A stretch of DNA of 64,000 bases from Mytilisepta virgata. Its lineage: Eukaryota; Mollusca; Bivalvia; Mytilida; Mytilidae. The position numbers and the translations under genes are program-made. This document shows positions 52,301 to 60,040 of this stretch, piece after piece. The stretch lies in contig CM051513.1 of the NCBI GenBank assembly GCA_028015205.1, positions 50,604,341 through 50,668,340 on the forward strand. Reading direction: 5' to 3'. The notes beneath the pieces were generated by a model. It searched no databases, was not told the origin of the DNA, and saw nothing but the letters and a program-made list of their open reading frames with translations. The stretch's first letter is position 1; each line of letters starts with the position of its first letter.

Positions 52301-55300
52301 GAAAAATCTTTACTTCATCATCAGTCCTATGCCGGTGTAGAACGGTTGAACGAGGGGTGATCGCAGGCTTCTTTCTACTTTATATCATTATCTACTTTAA
52401 TTTTAGTCCAAGTCTGCAGACGTTGGTATCGGAGACCTGTCTATCCCCTGGGACTATACTAAGACCATGAACTTTATGAACGCGCTGACGTCACACTATG
52501 ACAGTTCATCGTTTAATACAGGATTTACTGATTATCTTGCGGTAAGTAACTTTTATGTTATTTGTAGTATGTACAACACTGCTGATTATTCTACGCAAGT
52601 AGAGTCAAACCTGTTTTTAACAGTCGGTTAAGTGGCTGCATATGACACAAGTTTTATATTGAGCGCATATGGCAAAATGCTGGGTACATTATTCATGGCA
52701 TTTGCATCACGTGACTTCAGCCCTTTTAAGCAAATTACCTCCCTTAGTTGTAGATCGAAAATGATAAAATTGTTTGAATTACGGATAATCGAGTCTTTTT
52801 CCGTCTCGGCTCTTAAACTAATGTGTCTATGAAAACTTCCTTTGGCGGATATTTACAAATTGTTTGTTTAATTCTGAAGGGAAAGGCTTCATATTTGAAG
52901 GATTACGCTATGGGAGACTTGAAATTATCATGTTTTAAAAACATTTTGGCCGAAAAGTTATGAAAGCAGGTGAGATAAAACTTATTTCCTCATTAAATTC
53001 AACCTCCAAAGTTGTTCTCTATATGCGGACAATTTATGTATGATCTCGCCTTGTATCTGTATCTGTAGTTTGAATTTGCATTTTTAACTAATTTTTGTTA
53101 ATTCATATAGCAGTTATACTACGGTTACGCTTCAGTTTTTTAAACTGAATTGGCCGAAAGTCTTCAATGCTGACAATGTTTATTTGCACACGAAAGGAAA
53201 GCTAATATCGGGCGAAGCCCGACTAATTGTAGAATATGGGTCTCAAATCCAGATATCAAGTAGACTGTAGTTTCAAACCGGAAGTAGCATTTGTAAATCT
53301 ATCCCAGAAACCCTCAAAAATACAGCGCGACTTCCGGTTAAAATATTTTCGCACTTGCACAAACTTAAAAAGAAATTGTTTTGGCGATAGCCAAAACATA
53401 ATTTCTATATGATATAATTTTCCACCGACTTATTTTCGAGTTTTTGTGCGCACTGGGAACTTTATTCGAAAATTTCTCCAATAACCTACAAATATGACAC
53501 CATAACAATATGGCCGTGTTTACATGACGACGGACTAAAAAATATTGCTACGTGCTTCGCCAGATTTTAGGCTAAAGCCTACTCCATATTATTGTGTAGA
53601 ATGTACCTGTATGCGGACAAATTGCTTATGAGTTATAAGAATTTGAATATTTGCATTTTTATTTTTTGGGGCAAGTTTAATGCTTTGTAATGAATGTCGT
53701 CAGAGAAATCCAAAATGGCCGCTATGCAAATTACCAAAGTACCCGCAATTTTGCCATATGGGCAAATCTGGATTTTCGTTCCCTGTCCGGAACAGTCGAG
53801 ATAATACCGTCACCAAACATGGTCTATCGTTTGAAGTGACACGATGCTTTTTCTACAATCGACTTAATGTAGTTATCTGTCACTAATAAAGACATGATTG
53901 ATAAATCATTAAATAGAGAAAAAAAAGGAATGAGATGATCAATGGTATCCTTCCTCGTATCTTGTTAAGGCTTATAATGATGTTATTTATGGCTCCATTT
54001 CTCTCGTAATTGTCTTGAACATTTTTCTGGTAAAATTTAAGGTACCTTAACTATTACGTAATTACACAGATAACTTGATTAGGATATTATATAAAGGATA
54101 TTTCCTTAATGTTATCAAATTACACGACAAATTATAAATTGTAACTCTGTAAGGAAAACGTTTGTTACATTCACATTCTGGGTTATTTTATCGACGTTTA
54201 CTACATAATGTCTACAATGCCTGTTACATACACAGCCGCATATGCTAAACACAGTTTGCACGTGTGCATGGCTATCACCTAAATACTATGTCTGAAAAAT
54301 TACTAAGAGATCACATGATTTCTCAAACATGTAATTCATGCGGATAATGAATTATATGGAACTCGCATCATGTGTCACATAATACTATTATCAAACAGAA
54401 TGATTTAAATTTCCGATTGTGAATTAACTTCCCGTATCTTAACAGTAACATACCAAAGTCTCCAGACTATGGTGTGTACATTTCACAGCGAGATTGCTGT
54501 TACATAAACTTTTAAGGCAAGGTTATGTTCAGTCTTCGTTAATTTCATTCCTCCTAAATCGCTCGTCTTCAATTTAGGATGGAATTTTGTCTTGGAAATT
54601 ACCTCAAATTTTAACAAACAATCAAATATAACGTAACGTCTGTCCGAAAACCATTTGTTTAATCACTGGTTATACACAATTTTAACAAGAGCCGATTAAT
54701 CTGGTAAAAGGTGTAAAAAATTCATTTTATTTGAAATATTTCATTTTATTACCATACAAACAACTACAACAGTTGAAATTCCAGTAAACAGTTCTGACCA
54801 AATCGAAGTTGTCACGAAATCAGAATGTAACGATATCAGGACACTATGCCTAAACTTATTACCGGTTAAACATTACCTTTTCTCCCAAATGATTTGAAAT
54901 CAGGAGACTAGCTTCTCGATCGTCTTGTAAATACACGAGGGTCGAGAACATTAGTACGATAACTGGCCCATTCGCCACCTGGGATACTAAGAATAAAAAT
55001 GTTGGGACAAGATTAATTTTTACTTGCCATGGGCAACTTGGCGGGTGCCAATTTCCGTCACTGTGGGAGTTCACATTGCTAGTGCTTTAGTTTCTGTGCT
55101 GGCTTGTAGTAATCCTGTTTAGTTTATTATATGTTTTTTTTTTCATTCTTTGAGTTATACATGTAGAATCGTGGCATTTGTTTTTTATGTACCATTCTCA
55201 TGAATTTGTCTTGTCCTTGGATTTCGATTTTACGGACTTTTCATACAGTTTTGTCGCCTCGCTATTCTTTTGCCGATGGCATATTTGCACTAATTTACCA

Positions 55301-58300
55301 TAATGTTATTCCTAGAAGCAACTATGTTGTACGTTTTAGTCAAATTCTGTTTACCAGGTTAAATTATGACATTTAATTATTGGTCCGTACACTTCTATAA
55401 TCATTATTAATTTTTTATTTGAATTTATTTCCTTTTTTATAGCTAGTGTTAAAACAAAGGTTACTTCCTTTTTATTCTAGGAACATTTATAGCTAGTTAA
55501 AACAAAAGTTACTTCCTTTTTACTCTAGGAACATTTATAGCTAGTGTTAAAACAAAAGTTACTTCCTTTTTACTCTAGGAACATTTATAGCTAGTGTTAA
55601 AACAAAAGTTACTTCCTTTTTACTCTAGGAACATTTATAGCTAGTGTTAAAACAAAAGTTACTTCCTTTTTACTCTAGGCACATTTATAGGTAGTGTTAA
55701 AACAAAAGTTACTTCCTTTTTACTCTAGGTACATTTATAGCTAGTGTTAAAACAAACGCATTAAACAAATTCACCTTTTCAGATTCCAGTGGGATACTGG
55801 CTATACAATGCCTTCAACAAAAATTACACCGCTGATTTCGGCCATTTTGACAAATTAATTGGAGAATATAAAGATACCAGTGGTTTTACCCAGGCACTGC
55901 AATCAGATAACTGTAAGTAATAATACAGTACATACTAGTATACAATATAACTAGGCAGTCAGATAACTAAGTTATAATACAGTACATATACAATATACCT
56001 AAGTACTGCTGTCAGATAACTAAGTTATTATACAGTTCAAATACCGTATACCAAAGCAGTCATATAACTGTAAATATAGATTATTACATGGCATTTTTCA
56101 TATCACACCCTTTATCAGCCCAAGGTCTTTATATCAGCCCAAGAGCCGATATTCTCATGAATACTAAGTAGACAGTGAGTGTATGGTGCAGATATACAGG
56201 ACACCTGCTTCCTTCATATCAAAACAATAGTAATTTGATTTTGCTGGATTATATTGTGTAAACGACAGATAGCTCATCAAGATATTTTGTTTGTTTTGAT
56301 GTTAAATATTCCTGCTGAAAATATATGTACATGTACCATGTCAGAAAAATTAAAAAAAATATTTGCAAATTGATCTGACTGTTTACTATGCCTTAAATTT
56401 TTTGGATTTTTTAATGCTTGGGACTATAAACGTTGACAAATCCCTTTGGGTTTGGTACTTAAATTATTGCCAGTTTTCTTACCAAATAAAAAAAATATTT
56501 TAGATGTTTTTCAGTATACGCAGTGGTGTCATCATCCGTCCCGCTGTCGTCTGCCATTTTGTCAATATTTACGAAGTTTACCGGAAATGCACGATGTTCC
56601 ATGCGATATGAATGACGGAAAGGCATGCGATAATATTCCGGAAGCAGTTAATACGACTTTTATATCAGCCCGCAATGCCGATTCTCATTTTTGGTTATGT
56701 AATACAGAATTTTTCTCCTTTTATCGCAGGGTAAAATTATACATTTATTTTCTATAAGTATATGATAATACAGTATATATATAGAATATACCATTGAAGT
56801 CAGATAACTAAGTAATAACACAGTACATATACAATATACAAAGTAATTATACAGAACAAATACAGTATACCAAGGAAGTCAGATATACAGTATATATACC
56901 AAGGAACTATTGTCTAAATACTGATAAAATCATCTCTTAATCCTACATAACCAAACCAAACATGTAAACTTGGACAATAATCACCCAAACATCAATTCAT
57001 GTACTAGAAAATATGTAAAACCTGATGCTTTGTTTTTTGTCAATGCAAAATATATGGGCAACAGCATGCATTTTGAAGATGTTCACCTGCTAATTTGGAC
57101 ATTTGCCTATTTTCCACAGATGTTTGATCCATTGTACTCTATCAGTTTAGTCCTCATATATAGTGGTGGGTTTGACTGCATATTTCCGACAAATTCAAGC
57201 TGTTCACATTGATTGAAGACATATGTTCATGTTCGCCTGTTAGTTTAATGTTTTTAGGCAAACAAGGTCCCAGGTTTTGTCCTCTTTATTTTGTACTTTT
57301 GAATTATGTAAGAAATGTATTTTTTGCAGCTATCTACTACGGTACAAAATTTAAGTACATTGCTGTAGAAGTTAATACGACAATAAACAGAAAAACGACT
57401 GGTTATGCTGAAGGCATTCCTTTGGTGGAATTATGGGAAAACTTTGTTAACAGTGAGGTAATTTTTTTTATTTTTATGCGCCCTAATACAAACTATTTGC
57501 CAAAAGAATATTACAAATAAAACTGATCAAAATTTATCAAATATCAAAATATTATCTGTATCTAAATGTACCTTTTTTCATACATTGTTGTTCACATGAA
57601 AACAAGCACAAAGTTAATAGTGAAAATAGACACTTTTGTTAAGAAGGAGATGGGTTATTAATTTTCCATGTTTTACCTTTTTCCTTGAGACATCAATTTT
57701 GTTGAAGTTTGACGCTAATGTGATTTAAATCCAAATAGATGATACGGTGACTTTCAATGTTAATTATACTGTATGTATTAAAGAAAGTCAACGAAATCCA
57801 GTAATTTATTTAGAGTCATTGTTGCGTGGTAACGAATTATATGGTGTAAGTAGTTAGCTGAAACGATTCGAAATGTACCCTGTATTGCGATAGCTACTGT
57901 CTCATGATGACTTTTTAATTTGCATAAGGACATTCGATTTAATTTTGTATGTGCTCAGAACAACTCCCTTTTTTTACATTACTGAATGGGTGTCATTGAC
58001 ATCATTAATAATAACAAATATGACCATTGAAATTTATTAGGTTTAACTTTTTCAGATGAGGAATTCTCTATCATGACTATGACATCCATTGTTTCTGAGA
58101 CATTGTGTTTTTATTTAATAATTTATAAACAGGAACTTATTTTCAGGTGTCAAAAATGCCAGATGGACTTAAAGGTGGATTTCAGTTGACACGACAAACA
58201 TGGCATTGGTTTTATGTTCAAAAGGTAAAACATATTATTCCACTATATATATTAATTCATAGCAATGTACGTATTTTATTGGTTGAGACTCTCCCACGTG

Positions 58301-59825
58301 ATGTTGAACAAAACATCGTGTTTCCCTCTCAGTTTCGTGTTTCACCATCATATCCCAGTTATTCGAAATTCTCAGGATTTTAGTGGAATAAATAATTAAT
58401 TTCCCGTGCATTAGTGAAATATGAAAATTTTTTCAACCTCGAAAAGTCATTACTTTCCTCGGGTGAACAAATCTTCATATTTCACTAATGCAAGGGAAAT
58501 AAATGTAAAGTATATAGTTTACAAAAGGTAAAACATAATGTACAGTTTACAACAATTTAAAAAAAAAATTCAAGGAATTTGTAACGTTCATCAAAGGTTC
58601 TGTATGCATTGATACCTGAGGCGATACCAATGCTAGTGTACCATCTTATTAGTTGTCATTTCTGTCCCAGTAACAAGATTATACGATATGTGGTTCAAAC
58701 TTTTATAAATAAAGTAAAATTACCTTAATTGGATTTAGACTGTCCGTTTAATATTATGAATTCATATACAGCATCGGTCTGACAAAACATTGAGACCACT
58801 CGGATATTCACTTCTGTTTCATACCTTAAAATCGGGTGAATGAAATCGTAACCTTACGAACATTGTGATAACTTTAAGTTTCCAATGGTGAGCTCGCCTC
58901 GAATGCGGAAGGTAGGGGTTTCGATTCCCAGCTTTAAAATTGGTATTTGCTGCTTCTCCGCCAATCACGCGGCATCTTAGAGTAAGAGCGAAGACTGGTC
59001 GGCTCTGAGTCAATTTAATATGGGGTAATATTACATCCTCCCTACTGTTACATCGTGAGCTAGCAAGTTAAAACTCCAGTGTGTCGATCTGGTCCAAATC
59101 AGGGTTCATATTCATATCAAATCAACATATTTTCTTCTTGATTGTGAGGTAAATGGATAAACAATATCTGCAGAATTCATTTCTGTTATTTTAATGCTAG
59201 GATTTTGTGCATAGGATTTCAAAGAACGATATAAATAATTCCTTATTCTTTTAATTCCAGCTGTCATTGAGTGTTATTTTTAACAGAGTTTGGCGGACAA
59301 TGCTATACGGGATAGTTTTGTGTTTCAGAGTTTGGCAGATAATGCTATATACAGAGTAGTTTTGTTTTTCAGAGTTTGGCAGACAATGCTACACAGGGCT
59401 TTTGTTTTTCAGAGTTTGGCAGACAATGCTATACAGGGTTTTTGTTTTCAGAGTTTGGCAGACAATGCTATGCAGGGTTTTTGTTTTCAGAGTTTGGCAG
59501 ACAATGCTATACGGGGTTTTTGTTTTTCAGAGTTTGACACACAATGCTATACAGGGTAGTTTTGTTTTTCAGAGTTTTGCAGAAAATGCTATACAGGGTA
59601 GTTTTGTATTTAAGAGTTTGGCAGACAATGCTATACAGGGTTTTTGTTTTTCAGAGTTTGGCAGACAATGCTATACAGGGTATTATTATTGGTGTGTGCC
59701 TGGCATTTCCTATCCTGACCCTGACCACGATGAATGTAATCATTGGTTTCTTTGCAACTCTGTCTATTTGCTGCACGACAATATGTGTTATTGGAGTTAT
59801 CCCCCTTGCTGGATGGAAACTTGGC
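37168..59825 (+). CDS. Dispatched-like RND/SSD multi-pass membrane protein, 10 exons seen, 3' end beyond the window
   Basis: Exons: 37168-37323, 38207-39981, 47562-47786, 51046-51171, 52407-52541, 55783-55912, 56504-56698, 57330-57457, 58147-58224, 59655-59825, all GT/AG and in phase, giving ~1037 residues from ATG 37176. Residues ~50-70 form the first membrane helix. A large extracellular domain follows (~75-310), then a sterol-sensing-domain block of five helices (~320-480) with GIGADD at ~376, the RND-family GxxxDD motif used for ion coupling. Next come a charged cytosolic loop, a seventh helix, a second extracellular domain with paired Cys, and the start of the second helix cluster. Dispatched proteins release lipid-modified Hedgehog; related Patched/NPC1-type proteins move sterols. 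Subfamily is my best guess; a Patched-domain paralogue is the alternative. The second RND cluster's own GxxxD motif would lie to the right. Confidence 0.86.
37324..38206 (+). other. Intron, no embedded feature seen
   Basis: AT-rich, GTACGT to TTTTTTTTCAG; no repeat family recognised. Confidence 0.7.
38207..39981 (+). CDS. Dispatched-like large exon: helix 1, first extracellular domain, SSD, cytosolic loop, helix 7
   Basis: 1775 bases without an intron. Helix ITLGFQIFPVLVTVILIG, the extracellular domain with paired Cys and several NxT/S sites, then helices MLFAVGSMLFIFCFMTF, FHVLAIFIILGIGADDLFVF, the SKSCKSMLITSLTTAVAF block and VFAAILVFYNYFSVIVFFP. The cytosolic loop has a Cys/Lys cluster (WPCCRCCKKK). 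It ends at helix MVLVPVFIVTVCVFGYYAST before the GTGAGT donor. Confidence 0.92.
40589..41370 (+). mobile_element. Hairpin-headed element with ~115-bp tandem core
   Basis: Starts AACAAGAGGTTATCGAGAAC CTGAATCGCTCACCTG, with the AGGTT/AACCT stem. About six units follow with GGTTGCTATGGACTTTTTCA, ATGACCTTGAC, ACTTGTACAGCTA and ATTATAGGGTCCTTAACCC. It may be the left part of a larger element that ends near 43350, where ACAGGTGACCT mirrors the left TCACCTGT. Confidence 0.65.
41423..42316. mobile_element. TIR element with ~160-bp tandem core, five units
   Basis: Perfect inverted ends TGTGTCGCCTGCGGA (41423-41437) and its complement ending at 42316. Inside are five units with CTTCTATCCTCAACTACTCC, CGCTCAAAGGAATTTGATGA, AACTTTCTCTGTGCATTAAC and an A/T-run plus G-run spacer. 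The length of the T and G runs varies between units. Architecture as in bivalve pearl-like non-autonomous elements (inference). Confidence 0.8.
42360..43350 (+). repeat. Two ~470-bp direct repeat units and element right end
   Basis: The units at ~42375-42660 and ~42840-43130 share AAAAACTCTTATAAGGGGTC, GTAGATCTTACTTTGCTGAA CATTTTT, AAAATTTCATGGCAGGAAGA and GTTTTGCTCTAA. The stretch ends with GACGCCAAGTGGTAGCAAAG ACTCACAT ... ACAGGTGACCT, a terminus type complementary to the hairpin head at 1011. A 19-base C run lies at 43161-43179. Confidence 0.6.
43998..44340 (+). pseudogene. Decayed RT C-terminal fragment, diverged subfamily
   Basis: LEIIETTDTASSASFLDNYL, RIYDKRDDFNFEIINFP, TYRVYVSQLIRSVRACRS then a stop; later LRKFIGRYQDLIDKYSVSVS after a deletion/frameshift. 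Homologous to the frames at 14169 and 28117 but more diverged. Confidence 0.7.
44400..44600 (-). repeat. Inverted copy of the dispersed repeat
   Basis: TTTCGTCGATTTATGACTCA, GCCTAAAGTGTTGAAAATCA and AATGACCATAAGGGTAA are complementary to the 11815-11990 and 46335-46500 copies. Confidence 0.55.
44600..46080 (+). other. Intron interior, no recognised gene
   Basis: Two short frames (44683-44991 and 45120-45332) lack family features, splice context or codon bias, so they are not called. Confidence 0.5.
46080..46510. repeat. RT-family 3' end (minus) followed by dispersed repeat (plus)
   Basis: CGAAGCGACAAAACAGTGGG (46098) is the inverse of the 9720 and 55255 pieces. From 46335 the shared blocks TTAGGTCTTGATCATAACTG and GTCGACGAAATTCG occur. 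Confidence 0.5.
46760..47165 (+). mobile_element. Element with two ~185-bp core units
   Basis: GCGGGGCTATATTGTATTAA begins it. The units at ~46825 and ~47005 share CGTCACACTTTTC, CAGCTT/CAACTT, AGTTGTAACGT and CACCTACTTCCTGTTTGCSG ATACTTT, and GAGTGGGGATATT ends it. Same general build as the other hairpin/core elements. Confidence 0.5.
47562..47786 (+). CDS. Dispatched-like exon: start of second extracellular domain
   Basis: LQLFKSDHYYSKAQSAQEYK, then VTIHIVWGLKNKDRSHCHF. The HIVWG phrase fits the start of the second RND loop. Acceptor TTGATTTCAG, donor GTAAGT, phase 0 at both ends. Confidence 0.9.
47787..49470 (+). other. Intron interior with an AT-rich repeat shared with 39990-40350
   Basis: CCGCACCAAATTGATTTTTA to CAATTTGGTGTGGCCTAAA (48387-48748) resembles 40000-40350 (CCAAACCAAATTGATCTTTA ... 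CAATTTGATGTGGCCTAAA). Both copies are bounded by near-complementary AAATTGATTTTT and AAAAACAATTTGGT ends, so a MITE-like dispersed repeat is likely. No gene seen. Confidence 0.5.
49474..49860 (+). mobile_element. Hairpin-headed element, truncated
   Basis: GTCGAGCCTGCGAC TTTT GTCGCGGAGGCGAGAC stem, then GTCGTCGTCGGCGGCGACGT and two degraded core units with TTAATAACTTACTTAAACCA and ATTACTTTCTTAAACTATCG. Same head type as 35671. Confidence 0.6.
50160..50600 (+). pseudogene. LINE 3' end with (TTAC)n tail
   Basis: VPRPNTNFYKRSFYFSAVKI WNE, the C-terminal signature of a Jockey/CR1-type ORF2, then stops. It ends TAAAATAAAGAATTTATTTA followed by (CTTA)n at 50577-50599. The RT core is missing. Confidence 0.65.
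51046..51171 (+). CDS. Dispatched-like exon, second extracellular domain
   Basis: DFCNRIYNFTTSDINQYKIR then EVACFTRNLNTFLQ; two Cys and one NFT glycosylation site. Acceptor TTGTTTTAG, donor GTATAT, phase 0. Confidence 0.85.
52407..52541 (+). CDS. Dispatched-like exon, second extracellular domain
   Basis: SKSADVGIGDLSIPWDYTKT ... NTGFTDYLA. Acceptor TTAATTTTAG, donor GTAAGT, phase 0 at both ends. Confidence 0.85.
54400..54560 (+). pseudogene. Strongly decayed RT C-terminal fragment
   Basis: Reads NFPYLNSNIPKSPDYGVYIS Q before frame loss, matching NFPFLSSNIPASPAYGVYVS of the 28117 copy. Confidence 0.6.
55020..55290 (+). mobile_element. RT-family 3' tail
   Basis: GGCGGGTGCCAATTTCC, GTGGGAGTTCACATTGCTAG and GACTTTTCATACAGTTTTGT CGCCTCGCTATTCTTTTGCCG match the tail and terminal pieces at 14525 and 9715. 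Confidence 0.55.
55441..55765 (+). repeat. 50-bp minisatellite, 6 copies plus partial, just upstream of an exon
   Basis: The unit is AGCTAGTGTTAAAACAAAAG TTACTTCCTTTTTACTCTAG GAACATTTAT. CCTTTTTACTCTAG is a good acceptor-like stretch and is present in all six full units. The true acceptor at 55782 lies ~18 bases beyond the array and is not part of the unit. Confidence 0.93.
55783..55912 (+). CDS. Dispatched-like exon, second extracellular domain
   Basis: IPVGYWLYNAFNKNYTADFG ... SGFTQALQSDN. Acceptor TTCACCTTTTCAG, donor GTAAGT, one base carried out. The exon end plus donor has been copied downstream. Confidence 0.85.
55895..56070 (+). repeat. Copies of an exon 3' end plus donor
   Basis: The exon end GCACTGCAATCAGATAACTG TAAGTAATAATACAGTACAT recurs at ~55954 (GCAGTCAGATAACTAAGTTA) and ~56008 (CTGTCAGATAACTAAGTTAT), and in part at ~56048. 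Further copies lie after the next exon, at 56755-56900. Confidence 0.82.
56504..56698 (+). CDS. Dispatched-like exon, Cys-rich part of second extracellular domain
   Basis: Reads YVFQYTQWCHHPSRCRLPFC, then PCDMNDGKACDNIPEAVN and SHFWL. The acceptor is AATATTTTAG at 56503, since the stronger-looking TTTTTCAG at 56514 gives an early stop. Two donors are possible: GTAATA at 56699, which preserves phase with the next exon, and GTAAAA at 56731, which does not. I chose the first. Confidence 0.7.
56755..56900 (+). repeat. Further copies of the same donor-side unit
   Basis: GAAGTCAGATAACTAAGTAA TAACACAGTACATATACAAT and GGAAGTCAGATATACAGTAT, related to 55895-56070, now lie beyond the 56504 exon. Confidence 0.75.
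57330..57457 (+). CDS. Dispatched-like exon, end of second extracellular domain
   Basis: IYYGTKFKYIAVEVNTTINR then GIPLVELWENFVNSE. Acceptor ATTTTTTGCAG, donor GTAATT; needs one carried base, leaves in phase 0. Confidence 0.82.
57458..58146 (+). other. Intron, nothing recognised
   Basis: AT-rich, no repeats or coding blocks identified. Confidence 0.6.
58147..58224 (+). CDS. Dispatched-like exon (26 codons)
   Basis: VSKMPDGLKGGFQLTRQTWH WFYVQK, leading up to the membrane in the second RND half. Acceptor CTTATTTTCAG, donor GTAAAA, phase 0 at both ends. Confidence 0.85.
58399..58500. repeat. Inverted repeat with 27-base arms
   Basis: The arms at 58399-58425 (ATTTCCCGTGCATTAGTGAA...) and 58474-58500 match in 26 of 27 positions in reverse complement, separated by 48 bases. 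Could be a very short MITE or a structured intronic RNA. Confidence 0.85.
58880..59030 (+). mobile_element. Probable tRNA-derived SINE
   Basis: An A-box-like TGGTGAGCTCGCC (58886) is followed ~27 bases later by a B-box-like GGGTTTCGATTCCC (58916; one extra T compared with GGTTCGANNCC). The downstream body CGCCAATCACGCGGCAT and AGACTGGTCGGCTCTGAGTC resembles bivalve tRNA SINE bodies from memory. Not an intact tRNA: no cloverleaf acceptor stem. Confidence 0.5.
59284..59681 (+). repeat. Ten-copy tandem array of acceptor plus first codons of the 59655 exon
   Basis: AGTTTGGC-type exon starts at 59287, 59329, 59373, 59413, 59452, 59491, 59531, 59573, 59615 and 59655, that is spacings of 42, 44, 40, 39, 39, 40, 42, 42 and 40. 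Each has CAG (AAG at 59612-59614), AGTTTGGCAGACAATGCTAT and ACAGGG. Only the last copy runs into TATTATTATTGGTGTGTG, the true exon body. Confidence 0.95.
59655..59825 (+). CDS. Dispatched-like exon: first helices of the second RND cluster
   Basis: SLADNAIQGIIIGVCLAFPI, then two hydrophobic stretches ending VIPLAGWKLG. Acceptor TTTTTCAG, donor GTAAGT, phase 0. The start is the last of ten near-identical acceptor copies; the choice rests on reading-frame continuity and homology of the helix, and upstream acceptors could also be used. Confidence 0.85.
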
Positions 59826-60040
59826 GTAAGTATACAGTACCCATACCATAATGTATAAGGCTGTTATTTCCGCTTATCGGCATGTTTCATGCAAAGTAGT
59901 ATCGGTGACCTCGGTAATCATCCTTAGTTTTACTCTTTTGGTACATGCCTCGCGGAAACTGGAAGTATGTTTCTACTTAAGAAAGATGATTGTAATACAT
60001 TCCTGCTTTAAAAAGGACAAATATGCCTAAGGAGCAATAA

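Larger units (their letters stand above)
52542..55440 (+). other. Intron interior
   Basis: Holds a palindrome TCGGGCGAAGCCCGA (53208-53222), a diverged RT fragment and tail (listed separately) and otherwise AT-rich unassigned DNA. Confidence 0.5.

Noticed and set aside
55441..55765. Array counted as a true exon-edge duplication
   Set aside because: Units carry an acceptor-like CTCTAG but do not match the exon or the true acceptor at 55782, so it is listed only as a nearby minisatellite.
56515..56610. Acceptor TTTTTCAG at 56514 for the Cys-rich exon
   Set aside because: With the base carried from 55912 it meets a stop after ~30 codons; the AG at 56503 keeps the frame.
57120..57200. Extra exon after CCACAG at 57119 to repair phase
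   Set aside because: No acceptable donor of the right phase follows, and the donor at 56699 solves the phase problem alone.
58880..59030. Functional tRNA gene
   Set aside because: Boxes resemble tRNA but the acceptor stem and anticodon arm do not fold; a SINE fits better.
59290..59858. Overlapping frames of 89-149 codons as separate proteins
   Set aside because: They are shifts through the acceptor array and the real exon; only the frame joined at 59655 continues the membrane protein.
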